Shown one piece after another: positions 17,434 through 25,960 of a stretch of 47,854 nucleotides of DNA. Position 1 is the first letter of the stretch. The number at the start of each line of letters is the position of its first letter. The notes below the pieces were generated by a model. It was not told the origin of the DNA. It ran no database searches and worked only from the letters and a program-made list of their open reading frames with translations. The stretch comes from JAEUIZ01 sp046155605 (lineage in GTDB: Bacteria; Planctomycetota; Phycisphaerae; Phycisphaerales; UBA1924): contig JBJXFQ010000087.1 of assembly GCA_046155605.1 (NCBI GenBank), positions 1 to 47,854 on the forward strand, written 5' to 3'. The translations under genes were made by a program, and so were the position numbers.

Positions 17434-19008
17434 ATGGGCCGCATCAACACCAACATCCCGAGTCTCGTCGCCCGAGCGAATCTGAGCCGCAGCAGTGGCG
17501 AGCTTGAGATGCGACTCAATCGCCTCTCGACGGGCCTGCGGATCAACCGCGGGGCGGACGACCCGGCGGGCCTGATTATCTCGGAGCGGTTGCGCTCGGA
17601 CCTCCGCGGGACGGATCAGGGCGTCAAGAACTCGGAGCGAGCGTCGTCGGTCATCGCCACCGCCGAGGGCGCGCTGGCCGAGGTCAGCGACCTGCTCAAC
17701 TCGATCCGGGCGCTGATCGTAGAGTCGGCCAACACGGGTGCCAACTCGGCCGAAGAGCGATCGGCGAACCAGTTGCAGGTCGACTCCGCGATCGATTCGA
17801 TCACGCGGATCTCGAACACGGCCAGTTTCGGCGGGCTCAAACTCCTCAACGGATCGCTCGACTACAACCTGTCGGGCGTCACGACCTCGGCGATATCAAA
17901 GGCGCAGGTCTTCGGCGCGAGTTTCATCGGGACGACGCGGCTCCAGGTCGATGTCGACGTGCTGGGCTCGGCGCAGACGGGCGCGCTCTACCTCCGCGGG
18001 GACTATCCGTCGGTGCCGGCGGGCAACGGGCTCTTCCTGTCGAGCATGACGCTGCGGGTCTCAGGGCCGCGCGGCGTGACCGAGGTCGTCGTCCAGCAGA
18101 GCGCATCGCTCGCATCGGTGGTGACCGCGATCAACCGCGTCTCGTCGCTGACTGGCGTCGAGGCGGCACAGATCAATCCGTCGGTGGTCGCGTCGGGGCT
18201 GGTCTTCCGATCAGAGGACTATGGCTCGAACGCGTTTGTCTCGGTGGACCGGATCGGCGGGCCGCAGAACTCCAGCCAGAGCAGCTTCCAGACATACCAG
18301 ATCGCGAACAACGGACAGGTGCCGGCGTTCCCGCCCTTCGGTTGGAGCACGATGCTCACCGCGGGGGTATTGACCGCGTCGAATCGCGACGCCGGGAAGG
18401 ACGTGTCGGCGCTGGTAAACGGGACGCTGGCGACAGGCGACGGGCTGGGGATCTCGATCAACTCTCCGGCGCTGTCGCTGAAACTACTCCTGAACGAGGA
18501 CTTCGCGACGGACCCGACGGCGACGCCTACCTCATTCACGATCACAGGCGGCGGGGCGCTCTTCCAACTCGGGCCGGAGGTGACGGCACAGCAGCAGACC
18601 AACGTCGCCGTGCAGTCGGTGGCGGCATCGAACCTCGGCGGGACGCTCATCAACGGCGCGCTCGAGTTCCTCAGTTCGATCAAGAGCGGGCAGAACAACA
18701 GCATCCAGGAGAGTTTCAAGCGCAACGATTACACCGCGGCCAGTTCGATCCTTGAATCGGCGATCGACGAGGTCTCGATCGTCCGCGGGCGGCTCGGTGC
18801 CTTCGAGCGCAACGTCCTCCAGACCAATGTGCGCTCACTGCAGGCGGCGTTCGAGAACCTCTCGGCCAGCGAGAGCAAGATCCGTGACTCGGATTTCGCG
18901 GTCGAGACGAGCGCGCTGACGCGGGCGCAGATCCTGCAATCGGCAGGGACGAGCGTGCTGGCGCTGGCGAACCAATCGTCACAGACGGTGCTGCAACTCC
19001 TCGGGTAA
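17434..19008 (+). CDS. Flagellin 1 (divergent copy)
   Basis: This 524-residue filament protein has conserved flagellin ends: MGRINTNIPSLVARANLSRS, LNRLSTGLRINRGADDPAGL, and a C terminus with SETSAL-type helices ending LANQSSQTVLQLLG. The central 250 residues are variable and contain flagellin IN-like segments (around SMTLRVSGPRGVTEVVVQQS). It differs more from the other three flagellins than they do from each other: it has ADDPAGLIISERLRSDL where they have KDDPAGLIASENLRSE, and FERNVLQTNVRSLQ instead of FQKNTIGATIR. It follows csrA without a separate promoter and has a GGAGGA sequence in its ribosome site. It may be a junction-proximal or minor flagellin (inference). Confidence 0.95.
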   Translation: MGRINTNIPSLVARANLSRSSGELEMRLNRLSTGLRINRGADDPAGLIISERLRSDLRGTDQGVKNSERASSVIATAEGALAEVSDLLNSIRALIVESANTGANSAEERSANQLQVDSAIDSITRISNTASFGGLKLLNGSLDYNLSGVTTSAISKAQVFGASFIGTTRLQVDVDVLGSAQTGALYLRGDYPSVPAGNGLFLSSMTLRVSGPRGVTEVVVQQSASLASVVTAINRVSSLTGVEAAQINPSVVASGLVFRSEDYGSNAFVSVDRIGGPQNSSQSSFQTYQIANNGQVPAFPPFGWSTMLTAGVLTASNRDAGKDVSALVNGTLATGDGLGISINSPALSLKLLLNEDFATDPTATPTSFTITGGGALFQLGPEVTAQQQTNVAVQSVAASNLGGTLINGALEFLSSIKSGQNNSIQESFKRNDYTAASSILESAIDEVSIVRGRLGAFERNVLQTNVRSLQAAFENLSASESKIRDSDFAVETSALTRAQILQSAGTSVLALANQSSQTVLQLLG

Positions 19009-19471
19009 TCGGACTGTCGCGCCGAGCACGCGGCGTGGGGATGCGGCGTCATCCCTCGGGCCCGCGTGGTTTCCGGGCGTCGTGAACGCGTGAAGAGCCG
19101 TCGGCGCGAGAGCGCTGGCGGCTCGTTTCGTTGCGCACGCTCGAGCGAGCCTTGCTTCAAGATGCCTCCGAGAGATCGTGAGCGCGGCACGAGCGCCATC
19201 GGACTGGTTGCATCGGCGCAGTGGCGTCGGGCGCGATCGCCTCGTCCGATCACCGCGCGCGTCTGAGATTACCGGAGCGACAGGCCGGTGCAATCGGCAT
19301 GTTCGGCGCGGTGCGTCTCGCTGCGACGAACGAGGTGCTGAACCCGACCAGCGCGGGGTCCGATCGAACGGGCGACCCGCCGGTACGGATGCCGGCCACG
19401 CGATGTCGTGCGTAGGGGCTGGGGAGCGTTGCCGGGCTTGGGTGCGGCGCGCAGGCAAAACGGAGGTCGGC
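19009..19471 (+). other. 463-base intergenic leader of flagellin 2
   Basis: No convincing gene is seen. A frame is open here in line with flagellin 2, but its translation is unlike any flagellin N terminus and lacks a ribosome site. The last 115 bases hold a sigma-28-like box (19359-19366) and a GGAGG ribosome site at 19462-19466. The first half is GC-rich and includes a weak inverted repeat CGCCG/CGGCG just after the stop of flagellin 1, too short to call a terminator. A promoter leader is the most likely role. Confidence 0.5.
19340..19366 (+). promoter_or_regulatory. Candidate sigma-28-type promoter, flagellin 2
   Basis: The -10-like box is TCCGATCG at 19359-19366 (consensus GCCGATAA). The bases CCGATCGAACGGGCG around it closely resemble CCGATAGAACGGGCG at the same relative position in front of flagellin 3. 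The -35 region around 19340 (GAAC) is weak. The box lies about 105 bases before the ATG. Confidence 0.3.
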
Positions 19472-20995
19472 ATGAGCCGCATCAACACGAACGTGCAGTC
19501 GATGATCGCCCAGCGCGTGCTGGGTCAGAACGGGGTTCAACTGGGCCGGTCGCTCGAGCGGCTGAGCACGGGCCTTCGGGTGAACCGCGGCAAGGACGAC
19601 CCGGCGGGACTGATCGCGTCGGAGAACCTGCGGTCGGAACTCAAATCGCTGAATGCCGCGATCGGCAACTCGGAGCGCGCGGACCAGGTGGTGAACATCG
19701 CCGAGGGCGGCCTGCAAGAGGTCAGCACGCTGCTGACGGAACTGCAGGGCCTGGTGACGGCGTCGGCGAGCGACGCGGGCCTGTCGGCCTCCGAGAAGGC
19801 CGCGAACCAACTCCAGATCGACTCGATCCTCCAGACCGTGGACCGGATCGCGTCGGCGACGAGTTTCCAGGGCTCGAAACTCCTCAACGGCAACTTTGAC
19901 TACAAGGTCTCGGGCGTGGACGCGGGCGTGACGGATTACCGGATCAACGGCGCGAAGTTCACGGGCGACAGCCTGAACGTGGACGTGCTAGTGACGCAGT
20001 CGGCCCAGCAGGCCGGCCTCTACTTGTCGATGGGCGGGTCGTCGATCGACCTGGCGGCGGCGAGTTCGACGTTCACGATCGAGGTCTCGGGCGGCCTGGG
20101 CACTCGCGAGTTGACGTTCACCTCGGGCACGAGCATGACGAGCATCGTCGCGGCGATCAACTCGTTCAAGAGCGTGACGGGTGTGGAGGCCACGGCCGTC
20201 GCATCGAGCACGACCAACGGGATCAAACTGTCGTCGACCAAGTACGGCTCGTCGGAGTTCGTGACCGTGAAGGTGACGGACGACGGCGGGATCTCGACGA
20301 CGAACCTCGGCCTCTACAACCTGCAGGCCGGCGACTTTGACAACATCAACACGACCCGCGTGAGCGACTTCGCGAGCGCCTCCAACGGCGTGACCGATGA
20401 CGGGCAGGACGTGGGCGCGACGATCAACGGGATCACGGCCACGGCGAGCGGGCGCGACATCAAGATCAGTTCGGACACGCTCGATGTGTCGATGACACTG
20501 GCCACGAGCGACGCGCAGTCGCTGGGCACGGTGGGCACGCACGCCCTGACGATCACCGGTGGCGGTGCCGACTTCCAACTCGGCGGGCAGGTGGACTTGG
20601 GCGGGAAGGTGAGCATCGGCATCGGCGACATCACCAGCCGCAAGTTGGGGAGTTTCGCCGAGGGCTATCTGAGCACGCTCGCCTCGGGCCGCGACAACAA
20701 CGTGGTCGACGGCGACCTGTCGCAGGCGCAGAAGGTCGTGAACGCGGCGATCGAGCAGGTCTCGTCGCTGCGTGGGCGTCTGGGCGCGTTCCAGAAGAAC
20801 ACGATCGGCGCGACGATTCGGAGCCTGGGCGTGTCGGTCGAGAACACGTCGGCGGCCGAGAGCGCGATCCGAGACGCCGACTTCGCGGCCGAGACGGCGG
20901 GCCTGACAAGGGCGCAGATCCTGGTCGCGGCCTCGACGAACGTGCTGTCCCTGGCGAACTCGAGCCCGCAGAGCGCCCTGCAGTTGCTGGGCTAA
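19472..20995 (+). CDS. Flagellin 2
   Basis: This 507-residue flagellin starts at the ATG at 19472 after a CGGAGG ribosome site. The N-terminal D0/D1 helices read MSRINTNVQSMIAQRVLG and SLERLSTGLRVNRGKDDPAGL. The C-terminal helices contain RGRLGAFQKNTIGATIRSLG and end NSSPQSALQLLG. The centre (about 180-400) is beta-rich with flagellin IN motifs. It is a close paralogue of flagellins 3 and 4, including in the usually variable centre (YKVSGVDAGVTDYRINGAKF), pointing to fairly recent duplication. Its own promoter-like box and a terminator at 21023 make it a separate transcription unit. Confidence 0.96.
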   Translation: MSRINTNVQSMIAQRVLGQNGVQLGRSLERLSTGLRVNRGKDDPAGLIASENLRSELKSLNAAIGNSERADQVVNIAEGGLQEVSTLLTELQGLVTASASDAGLSASEKAANQLQIDSILQTVDRIASATSFQGSKLLNGNFDYKVSGVDAGVTDYRINGAKFTGDSLNVDVLVTQSAQQAGLYLSMGGSSIDLAAASSTFTIEVSGGLGTRELTFTSGTSMTSIVAAINSFKSVTGVEATAVASSTTNGIKLSSTKYGSSEFVTVKVTDDGGISTTNLGLYNLQAGDFDNINTTRVSDFASASNGVTDDGQDVGATINGITATASGRDIKISSDTLDVSMTLATSDAQSLGTVGTHALTITGGGADFQLGGQVDLGGKVSIGIGDITSRKLGSFAEGYLSTLASGRDNNVVDGDLSQAQKVVNAAIEQVSSLRGRLGAFQKNTIGATIRSLGVSVENTSAAESAIRDADFAAETAGLTRAQILVAASTNVLSLANSSPQSALQLLG

Positions 20996-21022
20996 GCGAG
21001 TCCGAGAATCTGAAGTGAACGC

Positions 21023-21055
21023 CGCCCCGGTCGCATGGCCGGGGCGTTTCATTTT
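21023..21055 (+). terminator. Terminator after flagellin 2
   Basis: The arms CGCCCCGG (21023-21030) and CCGGGGCG (21039-21046) form a perfect 8-bp GC stem with an 8-base loop, followed by TTTCATTTTT. This fits an intrinsic terminator 27 bases after the stop codon. Confidence 0.85.
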
Positions 21056-21145
21056 TCGATCGGACGCGCGATGCCCGCACAACCGGCACAATTCGCCCGC
21101 GCGTCACGGGCGGCGCGGTCAAAGGAGAGTTCTCGCACGAAGCCT

Positions 21146-21172
21146 TGACAGGTGCGACGGCGGCACCGATAG
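21146..21172 (+). promoter_or_regulatory. Candidate sigma-28-type promoter, flagellin 3
   Basis: The -10-like box ACCGATAG at 21165-21172 (consensus GCCGATAA) lies 11 bases after TGACAGGT at 21146-21153 (consensus TAAAGTTT). It ends about 90 bases before the ATG, similar to the boxes ahead of flagellins 2 and 4. Confidence 0.4.
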
Positions 21173-21261
21173 AACGGGCGGCGGCGACGGATGTGCCGCG
21201 AGAAATGCCCGCGTCGTGTGGCGCGGGAGTCACGGATGAACCCAATCGAAGAGGCTGTTTG

Positions 21262-22794
21262 ATGAGCCGCATCAACACAAACGTGCAATCATTGATCGCC
21301 CAGCGGGTCCTCGGTTATAACACCACCGGGCTCTCCCGCTCGCTCGAGCGGCTCAGCACCGGCCTGCGGATCAACCGCGGTAAGGACGACCCCGCCGGGC
21401 TGATCGCTTCCGAAAACCTGCGCTCCGAGCTCAAATCGCTGAACTCGGCGATTGGTAACTCCGAGCGCGCCGACCAGGTGGTCAACATCGCCGAGGGCGG
21501 CCTGCAGGAGATCAGCAACCTGCTCACCGAACTGCAGGGCCTGGTGACCGCCACGGCCAATGACGCCGGACTTTCAGCGTCCGAGAAGTCAGCGAACCAG
21601 TTGCAGGTGGACTCGATCCTGCAGACGATCGACCGCATCGCCAGCGCCACGAGTTTCCAGGGGACCAAACTCCTCAACGGGAACTTCGACTACAAGGTCT
21701 CGGGCGTGGACGCGGGCGTCACCGACTATCGCATCAATGGCGCGAAGTTCACGACCAACTCGCTCGACGTCGACGTGCTCGTCACGCAGTCGGCGCAACA
21801 GGCCGGCTTGTATCTCTCGATGGGCGGCACGGCCCTCGATCTGGGCGCGGCGACGAGTTCATTCACCTTCGAGGTATCGGGCGCGCTGGGCAGCCGCGAG
21901 TTGACCTTCGCCTCGGGCACGGCGCTCTCGAACATCACGGCCGCGATCAACTCGTTCAAGAGCGTCACGGGCGTCGAGGCCGCGGTGGTCGGCTCGGGCA
22001 CCAGCAACGGGATCAAACTGTTCTCGACCAAGTTCGGCTCCGCCGAGTTTGTCGGCGTCAAGGTGATCGACGACGGCGGCATCTCGACGACCAACCTGGG
22101 CGTCTACAACCTCGCGGCCGGCGACTTCGACCTCATCAATACCACGCGCGTCGCGGATTTCACGGACACAGCGGCGTCGAACGGGGTCCGCGACCTCGGG
22201 CAGGACGTCGGCGCGACCATCAACGGGATCACGGCCACGAGCACGGGCAAGTCGGCGCGGATCAACACGGACTTCCTCGACGTGGAACTCACGCTTTCGA
22301 CGACCGAGTCGCAGAGCCTGGGCACGGTCGGGACGACCCACGCCCTGACGATCACGGGCGGGGGCGCGGACTTCCAGCTCGCCGGGCAGGTGGATATCGC
22401 CGGCAAAGTCAGCCTGGGCGTCGCGGACGTGGCGGTGCGGAAACTGGGCGGGACGGACGTGGGCTATCTGAGCGATCTGGGCTCGGGCCGCGACTACAAC
22501 CTTGTTGATGGCGACCTGACCGCGGCGCAGTTGGCGATCGCCAAGTCGATCGATCAGGTCTCGGCCCTCCGTGGGCGACTGGGCGCCTTCCAGAAGAACA
22601 CGATCGGCGCGACGATCCGGAACCTGGGCGTGGCCGTGGAGAACACGACCGCCGCCGAGAGCGTGATCCGCGACGCCGACTTCGCCACCGAGACGGCGAG
22701 CCTGACACGCTCGCAGATCCTGGTCGCGGCCTCGACGAACGTCCTGTCGCTGGCCAACTCGGCCCCGCAGAGCGCCCTGCAGTTGCTCGGCTAA
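21262..22794 (+). CDS. Flagellin 3
   Basis: This 510-residue flagellin begins MSRINTNVQSLIAQRVLGYN. Conserved ends include LSTGLRINRGKDDPAGLIAS at the N terminus and GRLGAFQKNTIGATIRNLG and NSAPQSALQLLG at the C terminus. The central region carries the same IN-type segments as flagellins 2 and 4 (SGVDAGVTDYRINGAKFTTN, TFEVSGALGSRELTFASGT). The ribosome site ahead of the ATG is weak (AGAGG at 21250-21254) and, unlike flagellins 1 and 2, lacks GGAGG. A promoter-like box lies upstream and a UUCG-loop terminator downstream. Confidence 0.96.
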   Translation: MSRINTNVQSLIAQRVLGYNTTGLSRSLERLSTGLRINRGKDDPAGLIASENLRSELKSLNSAIGNSERADQVVNIAEGGLQEISNLLTELQGLVTATANDAGLSASEKSANQLQVDSILQTIDRIASATSFQGTKLLNGNFDYKVSGVDAGVTDYRINGAKFTTNSLDVDVLVTQSAQQAGLYLSMGGTALDLGAATSSFTFEVSGALGSRELTFASGTALSNITAAINSFKSVTGVEAAVVGSGTSNGIKLFSTKFGSAEFVGVKVIDDGGISTTNLGVYNLAAGDFDLINTTRVADFTDTAASNGVRDLGQDVGATINGITATSTGKSARINTDFLDVELTLSTTESQSLGTVGTTHALTITGGGADFQLAGQVDIAGKVSLGVADVAVRKLGGTDVGYLSDLGSGRDYNLVDGDLTAAQLAIAKSIDQVSALRGRLGAFQKNTIGATIRNLGVAVENTTAAESVIRDADFATETASLTRSQILVAASTNVLSLANSAPQSALQLLG

Positions 22795-22822
22795 GCCGCT
22801 GCGGACAACTTGGATTCCTCTC

Positions 22823-22850
22823 AACGCCCCGGCTTCGGCTGGGGCGTTTC
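22823..22850 (+). terminator. UUCG-tetraloop terminator after flagellin 3
   Basis: AACGCCCCGGC (22823-22833), loop TTCG, GCTGGGGCGTT (22838-22848) form an 11-bp stem with one wobble pair, capped by the very stable C(UUCG)G loop and running into TTTCTCGTT. It sits about 30 bases after the flagellin 3 stop. Confidence 0.88.
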
Positions 22851-22925
22851 TCGTTATTCGGACGTGAGAAGCAGGCAAAAGGCCGGAATCGTCGGGTGGC
22901 CGAGCGGATTCACGGGTCCGCTTCT

Positions 22926-22952
22926 TCAGTGCAGACGTTCTATCCCCGATAG
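22926..22952 (+). promoter_or_regulatory. Candidate sigma-28-type promoter, flagellin 4
   Basis: The -10-like box CCCGATAG at 22945-22952 matches the box before flagellin 3 (CCGATAGA shared). TCAGTGCA 11 bases upstream is a weak -35. It ends 96 bases before the ATG. Confidence 0.38.
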
Positions 22953-23048
22953 AGGACACCGTCGGAATAAGCGGCACAGACGGAAGAGTGAACGCGGGTC
23001 GACGCCCGCTCCGTCCTGCCGGCTAGAGGGTCTCTCGGAGCCCGATCC

Positions 23049-24581
23049 ATGAGCCGGATCAACACAAACGTCCAGTCGATGATCGCCCAGCGGGTGCTGG
23101 GCCAGAACAACATGTCGCTCAACTCATCGCTGGAGAGGTTGAGCACGGGCCTGCGGATCAACCGGGGCAAGGACGATCCGGCAGGGCTGATCGCCTCGGA
23201 GAACCTGCGGTCAGAGATCCGGGCGCTCAATGCCGCGGTGAGCAACTCCGAGCGGGCCGACCAGGTGGTCAACATCGCCGAGGGCGGCCTGCAGGAGATC
23301 AGCAACCTCCTGACGGAACTGCAAGGCCTGGTGACGGCGACGGCCAACGACGCGGGGCTGTCGGAGTCCGAGAAGTCAGCGAACCAGTTGCAGGTGGATT
23401 CGATCCTGCAAACGATCGACCGGATCGCGAGCGCCACGAGTTTCCAGGGCACGAAACTGCTCAATGGAAGCCTCGACTATCGCGTGTCGGGCGTGGACGC
23501 TGGCGTCACCGACTATCGAATCAACGGCGCGAAGTTCACGACCAACGCACTCGACGTCGACGTGCTCGTCACCCAATCGGCACAGCAGGCGGGCCTCTAT
23601 CTCTCGATGGGCGGGGCGTCGCTCGACCTGGCGGCGGCGACGTCGGCGTTCACGTTCGAGATCACCGGCAGTCTCGGAGCCCGCGAGTTGACCTTCGCCT
23701 CGGGCACGGCGCTCACGAACATCGCGGCCGCGATCAACTCGTTCAAGACCGTCACCGGCGTCGAGGCGGCCGTGGTCGCGTCGGGCACGAGCAACGGCAT
23801 CAAACTCTTCACGACCGGGTTTGGCTCGGCCGAGTTCGTCGGCGTCAAGGTGATCGAGGACGGCGGGATTTCGACGACGAACCTTGGGCTCTATGACCTT
23901 GAATCCGGCGACTTCGACCTCATCGACACGACGCGGATCGGGGACTTCAGTTCGTCGACAGCGACCAACGGTATCCGCGACCTCGGGCAGGACCTCGGCG
24001 CGACGATCAACGGGATCGGGTCGGTCTCGCGCGGGAAGACGGCACGGATCGCGACGGACTTTCTCGATATCGAGGTGACGCTCTCGACGGCCGAGGCGCA
24101 GGGCCTCGGGCCGGTGGGCTCGACGCACGCCCTGACGATCACCGGCGGCGGTGCCGACTTCCAACTCGCGTCTCGCGTGGATGTTTCGGGCAAGGTGAGC
24201 CTGGGCGTGGCCGACGTGGCCGTGCGGAAGTTGGGTGACTCGATCGTCGGGTTCCTTAGCGAACTGGGGTCGGGCAAGGGCTACAACGTCGTGGACGGCG
24301 ACACGACCGCGGCGCAACTTGTCATCTCCAGGTCGATCGACCAGGTGTCATCGCTCCGAGGGCGGCTCGGTGCCTTCCAGAAGAACACCATCGGCGCGAC
24401 GATCCGCAGCCTGGGCGTCGCGATCGAGAATACGTCGGCGGCCGAGAGCGTCATCCGTGACGCGGACTTCGCGAGCGAGACGGCAGGCCTGACGCGGGCG
24501 CAGATCCTGGTTTCGTCGGCGACGAACGTGTTGGCGCTCGCGAACGCGGCCCCACAGAGCGCGCTGCAGTTGCTCGGATAA
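23049..24581 (+). CDS. Flagellin 4
   Basis: This 510-residue flagellin begins MSRINTNVQSMIAQRVLGQN and ends NAAPQSALQLLG. It carries the same conserved helices as flagellins 2 and 3 and a very similar middle domain (DAGVTDYRINGAKFTTNALD, ARELTFASGTALTNIAAAIN). It has the same length as flagellin 3 and is its nearest relative by eye. It has a separate leader of 254 bases after the flagellin 3 stop, with a sigma-28-like box, and is closed by a strong terminator at 24613. It is the last gene of the flagellar block. Confidence 0.96.
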   Translation: MSRINTNVQSMIAQRVLGQNNMSLNSSLERLSTGLRINRGKDDPAGLIASENLRSEIRALNAAVSNSERADQVVNIAEGGLQEISNLLTELQGLVTATANDAGLSESEKSANQLQVDSILQTIDRIASATSFQGTKLLNGSLDYRVSGVDAGVTDYRINGAKFTTNALDVDVLVTQSAQQAGLYLSMGGASLDLAAATSAFTFEITGSLGARELTFASGTALTNIAAAINSFKTVTGVEAAVVASGTSNGIKLFTTGFGSAEFVGVKVIEDGGISTTNLGLYDLESGDFDLIDTTRIGDFSSSTATNGIRDLGQDLGATINGIGSVSRGKTARIATDFLDIEVTLSTAEAQGLGPVGSTHALTITGGGADFQLASRVDVSGKVSLGVADVAVRKLGDSIVGFLSELGSGKGYNVVDGDTTAAQLVISRSIDQVSSLRGRLGAFQKNTIGATIRSLGVAIENTSAAESVIRDADFASETAGLTRAQILVSSATNVLALANAAPQSALQLLG

Positions 24582-24612
24582 TCAAGCGAGGTAACGAGAC
24601 TTGAGTTGGTGG

Positions 24613-24652
24613 GATCACTCAATCACAAGGACGTGATTGAGTGATCTCGTTT
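24613..24652 (+). terminator. Terminator closing the flagellar block
   Basis: GATCACTCAATCAC (24613-24626) and GTGATTGAGTGATC (24633-24646) are a perfect 14-bp inverted repeat with a 6-base loop, followed by TCGTTT. Because the next gene is convergent, the hairpin may serve both strands. Confidence 0.85.
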
Positions 24653-24716
24653 GGGCCTGCTGACCATCCCGCGCCTTTCTCAGATTGGTGCCGGCGTTGT
24701 CCGTCGAATCCCCGGC

Positions 24717-25910
24717 TCATTGAGCGGCGGGTGGCGATTCACTCGCCGCGTGCAGGCTTGCGATCCGTGCAAGGTAAGCGGGGCTCGGGGTGACATGACG
24801 CCGGGCCATCATCGCGCGGACGACCTCCTCGAACTTGCCCAGGCGATAGCGGTGCCGGCTGTCGTCTGTGCGCCAGGCGAAGGGCTCGACGCAGCCGGTG
24901 ACGGCGGCGCTCGCGGCGATCATCGAGCCGGTGTGGATGACGGTGCCGGTCATGATGCGGGTGCAGATGGCGGTCTTGACATGATCGCCGATGATCGCGC
25001 CGAGAAACGTGAGGCCCGTGCGTTCGAGCGAGGCCGCTGGCGCGGCGCGGGCGATGACCTCGCCGTAGGTGTTGAGGAGGTTGGAGTTGGTGGTGCCCGC
25101 CCCGAGGTTTACCCATTCGCCCAGCCAGGAGTCGCCGAGAAATCCATCGTGGGCCTTGTTGGAATAGGCCTGCATGACGACGCCCGAAACCTCGCCCGCG
25201 GCCTTGCACCAAGGCCCGATGGCGGTGTTGCTGCGGATCACGGCACGGTCGAGGACCGTGGCGTGCTCGCCGATGGCACAGGGCCCGATGAGGATCGCGC
25301 CCGGGCGGACGACGGCGTGGGCCGCCACGAGGATCGGGCCGGCGTCTGCGTCGAGCACCGCCGAAGGGTGGACCCGCGCGGTCCCCGCGATCGCGATGGG
25401 GCCGGTCTCGCGCGTCAGGACCGCAAGATCGACCGCCAGCGCCGCGTCGCGGTGCCGCCGCACGTCCCACGGCCTCACCAGCATCCCGCCCGATTCGGTC
25501 GCCGAAATCTTCAGCAGTCGAAACGACGACGTGTCGCCCGCGAGCAGCGCGCCGAGATCATCGAGCCTGCATCGCCCGGCCAAAATGTGCCCCGACGCCT
25601 CATCAACCAGGATCATTCCCGCCGCCGTCAGCCGATCGAGCAGCGCGACGCGCGGCAGCACCCACCGCCCGTTGATGGCCAGAAAGTCCCCGCCGCGCGG
25701 CGGAGGAACATTCACCGGCACGCGATGCCGCTCGCGCGTCAGGTCCGCAAGCCCGTCGGGCACGAACAAGCCCAGCGGCTGGAAGGGGCCGGCGAGCGTG
25801 AGGCGATCGAGCGTGGTCAGCGCGCCGGTGCGCACGTCGAACGCCGCACGAAGGTCCGTCAGCGGCCCAAGCAGCCCGAGTCCATCGTCATAGACATATC
25901 CGGTGTGCAT
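24717..25910 (-). CDS. GlmU-like sugar-phosphate nucleotidyl/acetyltransferase
   Basis: This 397-residue protein has an N-terminal part starting MHTGYVYDDG with PLTDLRAAFDVRTGALTTLDR (about residues 15-35). That pattern fits the alternative GlmU family known from Bacteroidetes and others, in which the classical GxGTRM loop is not obvious. From about residue 165 there are hexapeptide repeats of a left-handed beta-helix (IAIAGTARVHPSAVLDAD, AIGEHATVLDRAVIRSNTAI). AGTTNSNLLNTYGEV and TGTVIHTGSMIAASAAVTG follow. The likely role is supplying nucleotide-activated amino sugar for peptidoglycan or surface glycans, which is inferred. The ATG at 25910 was preferred to a GTG 13 codons upstream because family similarity begins there. 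Confidence 0.78.
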   Translation of the reverse strand: MHTGYVYDDGLGLLGPLTDLRAAFDVRTGALTTLDRLTLAGPFQPLGLFVPDGLADLTRERHRVPVNVPPPRGGDFLAINGRWVLPRVALLDRLTAAGMILVDEASGHILAGRCRLDDLGALLAGDTSSFRLLKISATESGGMLVRPWDVRRHRDAALAVDLAVLTRETGPIAIAGTARVHPSAVLDADAGPILVAAHAVVRPGAILIGPCAIGEHATVLDRAVIRSNTAIGPWCKAAGEVSGVVMQAYSNKAHDGFLGDSWLGEWVNLGAGTTNSNLLNTYGEVIARAAPAASLERTGLTFLGAIIGDHVKTAICTRIMTGTVIHTGSMIAASAAVTGCVEPFAWRTDDSRHRYRLGKFEEVVRAMMARRHVTPSPAYLARIASLHAASESPPAAQ

Positions 25911-25960
25911 GGGCCGAGTGTAGAGGCACAGGTCCGCTGCCTGCGACACGGGAGCGTGGG

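Noticed and set aside
19178..19471. N-terminal extension of flagellin 2
   Set aside because: The extra residues are not flagellin-like and the ribosome site GGAGG sits before the ATG at 19472.
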